64,000 nucleotides of DNA, taken from NCBI RefSeq assembly GCF_900108365.1, contig NZ_FNWQ01000003.1, positions 558,001 to 622,000 on the forward strand, given 5' to 3'. Source of the DNA: Chryseobacterium culicis (lineage in GTDB: Bacteria > Bacteroidota > Bacteroidia > Flavobacteriales > Weeksellaceae). Every line of letters starts with the position of its first letter. Positions within the stretch are counted from its first letter, which is position 1. Below are positions 34,770 to 43,954 of the stretch, one piece after another. A program made the translations under genes and the position numbers. The notes under the pieces were generated by a model, which had not been told where the DNA came from, searched no databases, and saw nothing but the letters and a program-made list of their open reading frames with translations.

Positions 34770-36632
34770 ATGATTTCAGAAATATATGATGTAATAGTAG
34801 TTGGTGCCGGACACGCAGGTTGCGAAGCAGCAGCAGCGGCAGCTAACCTCGGTTCAAAAACCCTGCTTATTACAATGAATATGCAGACCATCGGACAGAT
34901 GAGCTGCAACCCGGCAATGGGCGGAATCGCAAAAGGACAGATCGTAAGAGAAATTGATGCAATGGGAGGATATTCCGGAATTGTAGCAGACAAATCTGCC
35001 ATTCAATTCAAAATGCTGAATCTTTCAAAAGGTCCTGCGATGTGGTCTCCGAGAACCCAAAATGACAGAATGCTTTTTGCCGAAGAATGGCGCTTAGCAT
35101 TAGAGAACACTCCCAATCTTGATTTCTTTCAGGATATGGTAAAACAGCTGATTGTTGAAAATAATAAAGTATCCGGAGTAATTACTTCTTTAGGAATTGA
35201 AATAAAAGCAAAATCTGTAGTTCTTACTAATGGAACTTTTCTTAACGGATTAATTCACGTTGGAGATAAACAATTAGGCGGAGGACGAATGGGTGAACCA
35301 AGAGCCTTTGGAATTACAGAACAATTGGTCACTTTAGGTTTCGAAGCAGGAAGAATGAAAACCGGTACTCCACCAAGAGTAGACGGAAGAAGTTTAGATT
35401 ATTCAAAAATGGAAGAACAGAAAGGAGATGAAAATCCTCAAAAGTTCAGCTATCTTGATACACCAAAACTGACAAAACAATTAAGCTGTCATATTGTATA
35501 TACCAACGAAACGGTACACGATATTTTAAGAGAAGGATTTGACAGAAGTCCAATGTTCAATGGAACGATTCAAAGTTTAGGACCAAGATACTGCCCAAGC
35601 ATTGAAGACAAGATCAACCGTTTTGCAGAAAGAAACAGACACCAGCTGTTCGTAGAACCGGAAGGATGGCGAACTGTGGAAATCTACGTTAACGGATTCA
35701 GCTCCTCTCTTCCTGAGGATGTACAGATCAAAGCAATGAAACATATTCCGGGATTTGAAAATGTAAAAGTTTTCCGTCCGGGTTATGCTATTGAATATGA
35801 TTACTTCCCTCCTACCCAGCTCAAACATACACTGGAAACAAAATTAATTGACAATTTATATTTTGCAGGACAGATCAATGGAACAACCGGATATGAGGAA
35901 GCTGCAGGCCAGGGATTAATCGCCGGTATTAATGCTCACAATAAAGTTCATGAAAAAGAAGATTTCATTCTGAACAGAGATGAAGCTTATATCGGAGTTT
36001 TAATTGATGACCTGATCACAAAAGGAACCGAAGAACCGTACAGAATGTTTACTTCACGTGCCGAATACAGACTTCTTTTGAGACAGGATAACGCAGATAT
36101 CAGATTAACTGACAAAGCATTTAAGCTCGGATTGGCAAAAGAGGACAGATTAAGAAGAGTTGAAGCCAAAATATCTGAAAGTCAGTCACTTGAAGACTTC
36201 CTTCGCGAAACTTCTTTAAAACCTGGTATCATTAATCCTGTTCTTGAAAGTATTGAGAGCAGTCCTGTAGATCAGGCTTACAGAGCGGCACAGATTCTTA
36301 CCAGACCCAATATGACTCTTGAAAAACTGGATGAAATTGATTTTATTAAAGAAGTTTCTGCTCAATATAACGATGAAGTAAGAGAGCAGGCAGAAATCAA
36401 TATTAAATATAAGGGATATATTGAGAAAGAAAAGGAAAATGTAGCTAAGCTAAATCGTTTGGAAAATATTAAAATTCCAGAAGATTTTGATTACACAAAG
36501 CTCAGCAGCCTTTCTGCAGAAGCAAAGCAGAAAATGTCTAATGTACGTCCAAAGACCATTGCACAGGCAGGAAGAATAAGCGGAGTTTCACCAGCAGATA
36601 TTAACGTTTTATTGGTTTATTTAGGACGTTAA
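34770..36632 (+). CDS. mnmG: tRNA uridine-5-carboxymethylaminomethyl modification enzyme MnmG (GidA)
   Basis: An FAD enzyme that, with MnmE, forms cmnm5U34 in tRNA wobble positions. The 620-residue protein begins DVIVVGAGHAGCEAAAAAANLG (FAD dinucleotide fold), followed by IGQMSCNPAMGGIAKGQIVREID, the active-site Cys in GPRYCPSIEDKI, and a C-terminal helical domain ending in ISGVSPADINVLLVYLGR (MnmE-binding). gidA genes are often origin-proximal. This gene is bracketed by two perfect parS palindromes. Confidence 0.97.
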   Translation: MISEIYDVIVVGAGHAGCEAAAAAANLGSKTLLITMNMQTIGQMSCNPAMGGIAKGQIVREIDAMGGYSGIVADKSAIQFKMLNLSKGPAMWSPRTQNDRMLFAEEWRLALENTPNLDFFQDMVKQLIVENNKVSGVITSLGIEIKAKSVVLTNGTFLNGLIHVGDKQLGGGRMGEPRAFGITEQLVTLGFEAGRMKTGTPPRVDGRSLDYSKMEEQKGDENPQKFSYLDTPKLTKQLSCHIVYTNETVHDILREGFDRSPMFNGTIQSLGPRYCPSIEDKINRFAERNRHQLFVEPEGWRTVEIYVNGFSSSLPEDVQIKAMKHIPGFENVKVFRPGYAIEYDYFPPTQLKHTLETKLIDNLYFAGQINGTTGYEEAAGQGLIAGINAHNKVHEKEDFILNRDEAYIGVLIDDLITKGTEEPYRMFTSRAEYRLLLRQDNADIRLTDKAFKLGLAKEDRLRRVEAKISESQSLEDFLRETSLKPGIINPVLESIESSPVDQAYRAAQILTRPNMTLEKLDEIDFIKEVSAQYNDEVREQAEINIKYKGYIEKEKENVAKLNRLENIKIPEDFDYTKLSSLSAEAKQKMSNVRPKTIAQAGRISGVSPADINVLLVYLGR

Positions 36633-36641
36633 AATAAAAAA

Positions 36642-36657
36642 TGTTTCACGTGAAACA
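36642..36657. promoter_or_regulatory. parS-type centromere site (ParB binding), copy 2
   Basis: A second perfect TGTTTCACGTGAAACA, 9 bases after the mnmG stop and 1.93 kb from copy 1. Confidence 0.9.
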
Positions 36658-36751
36658 TTACAAGTAATCAATCAAAAATTAAGGTATTTATGAGGCCCTA
36701 TCACCCTCTGGATATCTTAATTTTTTTTCATCAAAAAAAGTATAGAGTTCA

Positions 36752-37573
36752 ATGCAAATAAAAGATCATTTTCTATCGCAGGAAATATTTGAAATTAAAG
36801 AGACAGATACAAAAGGGGTCTTCAAGACCACCCCTATCCCATCCAATATTTCCAAATACTATGAAAGTGAAGATTACATTTCTCATCACCAGGATTCCGG
36901 AAGCCTCAAAGAAAAGTTATATAAATTCCTACAGTCTTTCAATGTGCAGTACAAAAAAAACATACTGATCGACCGAATAAAAAAAGGATCTAAAGTACTA
37001 GACTATGGATGTGGTGCCGGAGAGTTTATAAAATACATACAAAATGATTTTGAAACTTTCGGCTTTGAACCCGATGCTGATGCAAGAAAAGCAGCACAAA
37101 ACAAAACAAACAAGGCTACTATTTTAGATGATATTAATACAATCGAGGAAGAAAGTCTAGATGCTATTACTCTCTGGCATGTATTTGAGCACATCGAGAA
37201 TCAGGATGAAATGCTAAATACTTTTCACGGGAAATTAAAAGAGAAAGGGATTCTTGTTATTGCAGTTCCCAACCCTACTTCCTATGATGCCAGACATTAT
37301 AAAGAATACTGGGCAGCCTATGACGTACCACGACATATCTATCATTTCTCTAAAAAAGGTATGGAAAATTTAATTTCCAAAAATCCCAACTGGAAAATGA
37401 GAAAAATAAAACCGTTGGTATTAGATTCCTACTACATCTCCATGTTAAGCGAAAAATATAAAAAATCACCCCTATTTTGGGCAAAAGCTGTGATTTACGG
37501 AACGATTTCGAACGTAAAGGCTTTATTTTCGAACGAATTTTCAAGTTTGATATATATTATCGAAAAAAGATAG
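36752..37573 (+). CDS. SAM-dependent class I methyltransferase
   Basis: A 273-residue cytosolic methyltransferase: motif I KVLDYGCGAGEFIKYI, motif II-like FGFEPDADARKAAQ, ALTLWHVFEHIENQ-type DAITLWHVFEHIENQDEM, and post-I LVIAVPNPTSYDARHYKEYW. The HVFEHIEN pattern and NPTS tail are typical of Methyltransf_11/23 (UbiE/Coq5-like) enzymes. The C-terminus has a hydrophobic stretch (PLFWAKAVIYGTISNVKALF). Substrate is unknown. It is followed by a terminator (37636-37670). Confidence 0.85.
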   Translation: MQIKDHFLSQEIFEIKETDTKGVFKTTPIPSNISKYYESEDYISHHQDSGSLKEKLYKFLQSFNVQYKKNILIDRIKKGSKVLDYGCGAGEFIKYIQNDFETFGFEPDADARKAAQNKTNKATILDDINTIEEESLDAITLWHVFEHIENQDEMLNTFHGKLKEKGILVIAVPNPTSYDARHYKEYWAAYDVPRHIYHFSKKGMENLISKNPNWKMRKIKPLVLDSYYISMLSEKYKKSPLFWAKAVIYGTISNVKALFSNEFSSLIYIIEKR

Positions 37574-37635
37574 AAACTCGATTTTTAAGCCATTTCTGAA
37601 GGTCGATTTTCGCGCTTATCGGTACAAAATTTAAA

Positions 37636-37670
37636 AAACTCAGGATTTTTATCCTGAGTTTTCTTTTTTC
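37636..37670 (+). terminator. Terminator of the methyltransferase gene
   Basis: AAAACTCAGGAT (37636-37647) pairs with ATCCTGAGTTTT (37651-37662), then a T-rich tract. Confidence 0.85.
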
Positions 37671-38915
37671 TACAAACTCATATTTACTTGTGACTATCTC
37701 CCGCAAAAAAAAACACAAAAAATGTAAACTATTTCTGAACAGAAATCTCCCCTACTCCATTTAGCAATTGAAATATAAAATCAATACTCCGGAAATTGCC
37801 AACACAAGAATATTGAATTTTTAATTAGAGAAGTTTCACTAGATGATTATTATCTTGACAAAATGGAAAAAAAATAATATAAAAAACTAAATTCTCACAA
37901 AAACAGGTGAAAATCCTATCCAAAACGAAACAACATACCGATACTACAAAAAATAAAGAAAACTAATTTTTGACCGATTTATGAAGGCCGATTTTTCATA
38001 TCTTCTCTAAAAATAAAGTAAGAATGGAAAAACTATACCTTCTCAAAAAAAAGTATGATCAGCAGATCATCTGATAAGGCAACAGGAAAAGGTAAATGCT
38101 CCCCTACCCTATCGTCTAAATAAAAGAATCATTACCATACGTAAAAATTCATAACTCAACAATATGATAGAAATGGATTTAAAAATTATTTGCCCTTAAC
38201 AGCTTACCCAGAAATCTCCAAATAGAAAATAATTACAGTATCCGAACAGATTGTAGTTTGAGTAGAACTCAAAAAAAAGAAAATTGAAGTGAAAAAACCA
38301 TAAGTCCCTCATTGTATGCAACTTATAACAAATTAAATAGAAAATAAATATTCAAAAAAAATAGTTTAATTGCTGATATACAATAATATACAATGCATTC
38401 ACCAATATATGAAATAAATTTACAATAAAAAATTGATTTTTACCACTGAAAAGAAACTCAACATTAAATTATCTTTTGAAAAAAAGTATCCTAAAAACTG
38501 GAGAATAGTAAAAAGTGAAAATATACAGCATCTAATTAAATCCATCCTATGACATATTAAATAGAAATTGATCAGCTAATGAAATAAATTACATCCTAAA
38601 AAAATTATTTTAAATTCCGTTTAATTAACCAATGACCAATAACTAAAAAATCACGCTAAAAAGGACTATCTGACCATACATAAAAATGTAAATTTTGTCC
38701 CTAAAAAAACATAAATGATCGTATCAGTTTACAACAGAAAATGAAATTAAAATCTCAGAGATCTCAACGATAAATCAAATGACTGTTATACGAAATCTGA
38801 TAAAAATGATACCTGTTTGACTGAGAATAAAAATCAATACAACATAACTAAAAGTTATATCTAAAACCTTACCAAATCTTCGGCCAGTAAAGGCTTTTCA
38901 TGATTTTCAAAAGAG

Positions 38916-38946
38916 AAAAAAAGCCTGCTAATTATATTAGCAGGCT
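38916..38946 (-). terminator. Terminator of pgk
   Basis: AGCCTGCTAAT (38922-38932) pairs with ATTAGCAGGCT (38936-38946); the minus-strand T-run is the A-run at 38916-38922. Confidence 0.9.
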
Positions 38947-38968
38947 GTAAAATATTAACTATTTTCTC

Positions 38969-40159
38969 TTAATTGTTGATAGCAGCTACACCAGGTAACT
39001 CAAGTCCTTCAAGACTCTCAAGCATTGCTCCGCCTCCTGTAGAAACGTAGCTTACCTGATCAGCATAGCCAAATTGCTTAACGAAAGCTACACTGTCTCC
39101 TCCCCCTACTAATGAGAATGCTCCTAATCTTGTGGCCTCCGCAATGCTTTCACCCAATGCAATAGTTCCACCGGCAAAGTTCGACATCTCAAAAACACCA
39201 ATCGGTCCATTCCAAAGAATAGTTCTGGAATTTAACAGTACATCATTAAACTGATCTCTGGATTTGTTACCTGCATCAAGTCCCATCCATCCTTCAGGAA
39301 TTGCGTAGATATCTACTTCCTTTCTCTCTACATCATTACTAAAGCTTTCAGCAATGATCGTATCAGAAGGCAAATAAACTTTTACTTTATGTTCTTTTGC
39401 CTTTCCTAAAATCTCAAGCGCTAACGGAAGCTTATCTTCTTCCACCAAAGAAGTTCCGATTTTTCCTCCAAGAGCTTTAATGAAGGTAAACGCCATCCCG
39501 CCTCCAATAATCAAATTATCAATTGCAGGAAGAATATTTTCTATAATGGTAATTTTAGTTGAAACTTTAGATCCTCCCAGAATCGCTGTAACAGGTTTTT
39601 CACCACTCTTTAATACTTTATCAATAGCCTGAAGCTCTTTAGCCATCAGTAAACCGAAATATTTAGTTGAAGGAAAATATTGAGCAATTACCGCTGTTGA
39701 AGCATGAGCTCTGTGCGCTGTACCGAATGCATCGTTTACATACGCATCTCCCAGCTTAGACAGTTTCTCAGCAAAAGCTGCATCTCCTTTTTCCTCTTCA
39801 TTGTGAAAACGTACATTTTCCAATAATAAAATTTCCCCTGGCTTTAAATCTGCAGCTGCCTGCTCTGCTTTTTCACCAATACACTCATCCACAAACTTTA
39901 CTTCTTTTCCTAAAACTGAAGAAACTTCGCCCACTATATGCTTAAGAGAAAATTCATCCTTCACTTCACCTTTAGGTCTTCCTAGGTGCGTAATTAGGAT
40001 GACAGAACCACCATCATTAAGGATCTTTTCTACTGTAGGTTTCACCGCAACAATTCTTGTATTGTCTGTCACCTTCAGCTGATCGTCCTGAGGAACATTG
40101 AAGTCCACCCTTACCAGAGCTTTCTTATCTTTAAAATTGAAATCATTGATTGTTTTCAT
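38969..40159 (-). CDS. pgk: Phosphoglycerate kinase
   Basis: Glycolytic enzyme producing ATP from 1,3-bisphosphoglycerate. The 396-residue protein shows RVDFNVPQDD, LITHLGRPKGEVKDEFSL, LLENVRFHNEEEKGD, VNDAFGTAHRAHAS, AILGGSKVSTKI, LIIGGGMAFTF, and the C-terminal SLVGGGDSVAF and STGGGAMLESLEG motifs, all canonical. It is monocistronic, with its own terminator, and is divergent from rpiB across a 643-bp gap. It is the only minus-strand gene between tdk and sprE. Confidence 0.97.
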   Translation of the reverse strand: MKTINDFNFKDKKALVRVDFNVPQDDQLKVTDNTRIVAVKPTVEKILNDGGSVILITHLGRPKGEVKDEFSLKHIVGEVSSVLGKEVKFVDECIGEKAEQAAADLKPGEILLLENVRFHNEEEKGDAAFAEKLSKLGDAYVNDAFGTAHRAHASTAVIAQYFPSTKYFGLLMAKELQAIDKVLKSGEKPVTAILGGSKVSTKITIIENILPAIDNLIIGGGMAFTFIKALGGKIGTSLVEEDKLPLALEILGKAKEHKVKVYLPSDTIIAESFSNDVERKEVDIYAIPEGWMGLDAGNKSRDQFNDVLLNSRTILWNGPIGVFEMSNFAGGTIALGESIAEATRLGAFSLVGGGDSVAFVKQFGYADQVSYVSTGGGAMLESLEGLELPGVAAINN

Positions 40160-40802
40160 AAATAGATCTATTTTTTTCCAAGTCTCAAGAAATCCCCTTT
40201 ACCAGATCACCGTAAGCTTTTCCGGAAATCCCGCGGGGAAAATTTCATGCAACTCATTGAATTTTCGTTTCACAAATGTAAGGTTTTAAACTTTTTCAAC
40301 ACTTTGATTAAAACAAAAGTTTTCAAAAACTTTCCCCGAACCCAGTCACCCACTAATCAACAATTTTTTCTCTTATAAAAAAAAGAATAGTGTAGTTGTT
40401 GTTGAGTATTGTGAGTTTCGGGGATAAGTTTTAGGCTAAAAATTGATAACATTCAACTTGTATTCAATTCATATTTAACTCACAATATAAACCATTGTAA
40501 ACCCGCTGTTTCACGAACTTATTAACAAATGTTGATAACTTTGAACTACGGCCGTTATTAGTTATTTTATTATGGAAAAATCTGGGGATAGATGAAGAAA
40601 ACATCTGGAAAGTTGTGGTAAAACTTTGAGGAAAGAATTTCTATTACGAAATAAATTGATCTTTAAAAATAGAAAGTTGATAAAAGTTTTCCACAGTTAT
40701 TCACATAGCTTTTCACAATTAACTCAGGGTTTACTAACACGAATTGTTATTATTCTTACCTTTGTAATGAAATAGAATCTAATAAAGCTTAATAAGAGTA
40801 TT
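40160..40802. other. 643-bp gene-free gap between divergent pgk and rpiB, candidate oriC
   Basis: AT-rich intergenic DNA with DnaA-box-like sequences: TTTTCCACA (40687-40695), TTATTCACA (40697-40705, matches TTATNCACA), TTATCAACA on the reverse strand (40530-40538), and further GGGGATAA-type degenerate copies (about 40420 and 40575). An isolated half parS (TGTTTCACG, 40508-40516) also occurs. It lies 4-6 kb from two parS sites. The origin call is an inference; no DnaA gene or unwinding element can be confirmed here. Confidence 0.4.
40757..40764 (+). promoter_or_regulatory. Candidate -7 box of rpiB
   Basis: TACCTTTG matches TANNTTTG, 38 bases before the rpiB ATG. Confidence 0.45.
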
Positions 40803-41237
40803 ATGAAAAGAAAAATTGCTATTGCAGCGGACCATGCAGGCTATGAATATAAGGAGATTGTTAAGAACTACCTTTCAGAACGTTTTGAAGTACAGGATTT
40901 TGGAACGTTTTCCACAAACAGTGTGGATTATCCGGACTTTGTACACCCTGCCGCAACCTCTGTTGAAAATGGAGAAAATGAGCTCGGTATTCTGCTTTGC
41001 GGAAGCGGAAACGGCGTTCAGATCACTGCGAACAAACATCAGAAAATAAGATGTGCATTATGCTGGATGCCGGAGATTGCAACACTGGCAAGACAGCATA
41101 ATGATGCCAATATGATTTCAATACCGGCAAGATTTATATCAAAAGAACTGGCGATTGAAATTGTAGATCAGTTTCTGTCAACAGACTTCGAAGGTGGAAG
41201 ACACCAGAACAGAGTTGATAAAATTGCAGTTTGCTAA
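40803..41237 (+). CDS. rpiB: Ribose-5-phosphate isomerase B
   Basis: Interconverts ribose-5-phosphate and ribulose-5-phosphate in the pentose phosphate pathway. The 144 residues show IAIAADHAGYEYKEIV, the phosphate-binding DYPDFVHPAA, and the active-site loop GILLCGSGNGVQITANKH with catalytic Cys. It is RpiB (LacAB fold), not RpiA. It is monocistronic with its own terminator. Confidence 0.95.
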   Translation: MKRKIAIAADHAGYEYKEIVKNYLSERFEVQDFGTFSTNSVDYPDFVHPAATSVENGENELGILLCGSGNGVQITANKHQKIRCALCWMPEIATLARQHNDANMISIPARFISKELAIEIVDQFLSTDFEGGRHQNRVDKIAVC

Positions 41238-41241
41238 TCAT

Positions 41242-41285
41242 AAATAAGGCTTGTAAATCATATTACAAGCCTTATTTATTTTTTA
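41242..41285 (+). terminator. Terminator of rpiB
   Basis: AAATAAGGCTTGTAA (41242-41256) pairs with TTACAAGCCTTATTT (41263-41277), followed by T-rich sequence. Confidence 0.85.
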
Positions 41286-41289
41286 TTCG

Positions 41290-41297
41290 TACATTTG
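41290..41297 (+). promoter_or_regulatory. Possible -7 box in the 336-base rpiB-rnr interval
   Basis: TACATTTG matches TANNTTTG but lies 277 bases upstream of rnr, so it would give a long leader. Apart from the rpiB terminator I see nothing else in the interval 41238-41573. Confidence 0.3.
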
Positions 41298-41573
41298 CAG
41301 TGTTCAATAGAAAATATACTCTATTATTCTCCAAAGCCTTTCTTATAGTAGAAACATATTTAATAGAAGGTTTTTCTCTTTTCTTCTCCAGAATTGTATT
41401 AAATTTATACAAAACTAAAGCTCCCGTTCTAAGTAAACTGAAAGATAATTTCTGATGATGCACGGAAAGAATCTAATGATGAAATTGAATAACCTCACGT
41501 AAAGAAACGAATCGGGAAATTTAGAAAAGGTTGTATTTAAACCTGGACAAAATAATTAAAAAAGAAATTTAAA

Positions 41574-43727
41574 ATGCCAAAAAAAAGAAAATATATAAGT
41601 CATAAAAATGATTTAAAACTGATGGAGATCGGAAGACTGATCCTCCGTTTTATGAATGCCAATTCATCCAAAATTTATAATTATAAGCAAATTGCTGACG
41701 GAATAGATTATAAAAATCCAAGACAAAGAGAACTTGTCATCCAGGCACTGCATAAACTTCAGGGATCCGAAAAGATCAAAGAAGTGGAAAAAGGAAAATA
41801 TATCGTGAACCTGAAAATTGCAGGAACGCTTACCGGAATAATAGATTTCAACCAAAGCGGAAATGCTTACGTAAATGTGGAAGGACTGGAAGATGATGTA
41901 TTCGTTCACTCCAAAAATGTGAAGGATGCGTTACAGGGAGATAAGGTTCTTATTATAACTTATCATTATAAAGGAAAGAAACTTGAAGGTTCTGTTCTGG
42001 AAGTTCTGGAGAGAAACAGAACAGAGTTTGTTGGGACTTTTCAGAAGGTTGCCCACAAAGATTTTGGGTTTGTAGTGTGTGATAAAAAATCAATCAATAC
42101 AGACATCTTTATTCCAAAAGGGAAATTCAGTACAGCAGAAGATGGTGATAAGGTGATTGTAAAAATGACAGAATGGAGACCTGGAGATAAAAATCCCGAA
42201 GGTGAAATCATTCAGGTGCTGGGTGCACCGGGCGAGCACGAAACAGAAATTCACTCTATTCTTGCAGAATATGGTCTTCCGTACGAATTTCCACCTGAAG
42301 TAGAAGCAGATGCAGATAAAATTGACAGAAGTATTACTGCTGATGAAGTGACAAAACGCTGGGATATGCGTGACATCTGTACGTTTACGATTGACCCAAA
42401 AGATGCGAAGGACTTTGATGATGCATTATCAATAAGAAAACTGGAAAACGGAAACTGGGAAATCGGTGTTCATATTGCTGACGTATCTCATTACGTAGTT
42501 CCGGGAACAATACTGGATGATGAAGCTTACAAAAGGGCTACTTCTGTGTATCTTGTTGACAGGGTTGTACCGATGCTGCCGGAAGTTTTGAGTAACGATG
42601 TCTGTTCACTTCGCCCCCATGAAGATAAATATACTTTTTCTGCCGTTTTCGAACTGAATGATAATGCTGAAATTCAGAAACAATGGTTTGGAAGAACGGT
42701 TATTCATTCGGACAGAAGATTTACTTATGAAGAAGCTCAGGAACGTATCGAAAGCGGACAGGGAGATCTGGCAGAAGAAATTAATACACTTGATAAGTTA
42801 GCTAAAATTTTACGTCATGAACGTATCAGAAGAGGTGCTATTACTTTCGACAGAAGCGAAGTAAGGTTTAATCTTGATGAAAACAATGAGCCGGTGGGTG
42901 TTTATTTTAAAATAAGCAAAGATTCCAACCACCTGATTGAAGAATTTATGCTTTTGGCGAATAAAAAAGTATCAGAATTTGTATCTCTTTCAAGAAAAGG
43001 AGAGATTACCAACAATACATTTATTTACAGGGTTCACGATGATCCGGATCCGGCAAAATTAGAATCATTAAGAGATTTTGTAGCCACTTTCGGATATAAA
43101 ATGAATCTTGCCAATACCAAAAAGGTAGCAGAATCTCTGAACAAACTTCTTCATGACGTTAAAGGAAAAGGGGAAGAAAATATGATTGAAACCCTTGCGA
43201 TGAGAAGTATGAGCAAAGCCGTATATTCTACGGAACCTATTGGCCACTATGGTCTTGGTTTTGAATATTACAGCCACTTTACCTCTCCTATCCGCCGTTA
43301 CCCGGATTTACTGGCACACCGTCTTCTTCAGCACTATCTGGATGGAGGGAAATCCCCAAACAGAGGTGAGCTTGAAGACAAAGCAAAACACTGCAGTGCC
43401 ATGGAAAGACTGGCAGCAGATGCGGAAAGAGACTCTATCAAATTCATGCAGGTAAAATTCATGGAAAAACATCTGGGAGAAATTTTCAAAGGAGTGATTT
43501 CCGGAGTTGCGGAATTTGGTTTCTGGGTAGAAATTCCTGAAAACGGAGCTGAAGGCCTGATTAAGCTGAGAGATCTTGTAGATGATTCTTACATGTACGA
43601 TGCAAAAACGCATGCCGTATACGGAGTAAGACACGGAAACAAATACCAGCTGGGTGACGAAGTTCAGATCAAAGTGGTAAAAGCCAATCTGATCCAGAAG
43701 CAGCTTGATTTCCAGATTGTGAAGTAA
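41574..43727 (+). CDS. rnr: Ribonuclease R
   Basis: A 3'-to-5' exoribonuclease that degrades structured RNA. The 717-residue protein has the N-terminal winged-helix-like region, cold-shock domains (GTLTGIIDFNQSGNAYVN, EFVGTFQKVAHKDFGFVV), the RNB catalytic core with FTIDPKDAKDFDDALSI (Asp cluster), DVSHYVVPGT, and TSPIRRYPDLLAHRLL, and a C-terminal S1 domain (GEIFKGVISGVAEFGFWVEI). It ends in a strong terminator. Confidence 0.96.
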   Translation: MPKKRKYISHKNDLKLMEIGRLILRFMNANSSKIYNYKQIADGIDYKNPRQRELVIQALHKLQGSEKIKEVEKGKYIVNLKIAGTLTGIIDFNQSGNAYVNVEGLEDDVFVHSKNVKDALQGDKVLIITYHYKGKKLEGSVLEVLERNRTEFVGTFQKVAHKDFGFVVCDKKSINTDIFIPKGKFSTAEDGDKVIVKMTEWRPGDKNPEGEIIQVLGAPGEHETEIHSILAEYGLPYEFPPEVEADADKIDRSITADEVTKRWDMRDICTFTIDPKDAKDFDDALSIRKLENGNWEIGVHIADVSHYVVPGTILDDEAYKRATSVYLVDRVVPMLPEVLSNDVCSLRPHEDKYTFSAVFELNDNAEIQKQWFGRTVIHSDRRFTYEEAQERIESGQGDLAEEINTLDKLAKILRHERIRRGAITFDRSEVRFNLDENNEPVGVYFKISKDSNHLIEEFMLLANKKVSEFVSLSRKGEITNNTFIYRVHDDPDPAKLESLRDFVATFGYKMNLANTKKVAESLNKLLHDVKGKGEENMIETLAMRSMSKAVYSTEPIGHYGLGFEYYSHFTSPIRRYPDLLAHRLLQHYLDGGKSPNRGELEDKAKHCSAMERLAADAERDSIKFMQVKFMEKHLGEIFKGVISGVAEFGFWVEIPENGAEGLIKLRDLVDDSYMYDAKTHAVYGVRHGNKYQLGDEVQIKVVKANLIQKQLDFQIVK

Positions 43728-43743
43728 ACAGAATAAATTTATG

Positions 43744-43784
43744 AAAATGCTGATTGTTATTAAACAATCAGCATTTTGTTTTTT
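43744..43784 (+). terminator. Terminator of rnr
   Basis: AAAATGCTGATTGTT (43744-43758) pairs with AACAATCAGCATTTT (43763-43777), then a T-run. Confidence 0.9.
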
Positions 43785-43954
43785 GTATTAAAAAACTTTT
43801 GAATACACGCTCCCCTCCCATTTCATTAAAAATTTCACATTAAACTCTCCTTAAAATCCACTTGATCTATCACAACTTTATTGAATAATTAAATCATAAA
43901 GTATAACTTTGTATAAAACGGAATGAATTTTTATTCATTTTTAAACCCCACTTA

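Larger units (their letters stand above)
37574..38968. other. 1.4 kb ORF-free, AT-rich region
   Basis: No reading frame of 60 or more codons on either strand. It begins with the terminator of the methyltransferase gene and ends with that of pgk. In between, the plus strand has more C than G (for example 17 C against 3 G in 38101-38160). Several short near-repeats occur: ATTTNTGAAGGYCGATTTTY at 37592-37611 and 37977-37996 (17/20 identical), ACCATACRTAAAAAT at 38134-38148 and 38673-38687, and ATGAAATAAATT at 38409-38420 and 38579-38590. I cannot identify an RNA gene. Confidence 0.6.

Noticed and set aside
41231..41455. Open frame of 74 codons between rpiB and rnr on the plus strand
   Set aside because: It begins over the rpiB stop and terminator hairpin, has no recognisable domain and no ribosome-binding site, and is compositionally like intergenic DNA.
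37574..43954. Using local C:G skew to fix an origin position
   Set aside because: The plus strand is C-rich both at 38.1 kb and at 43.8 kb (19 C against 2 G in 43801-43860), so local intergenic skew does not show a switch point.
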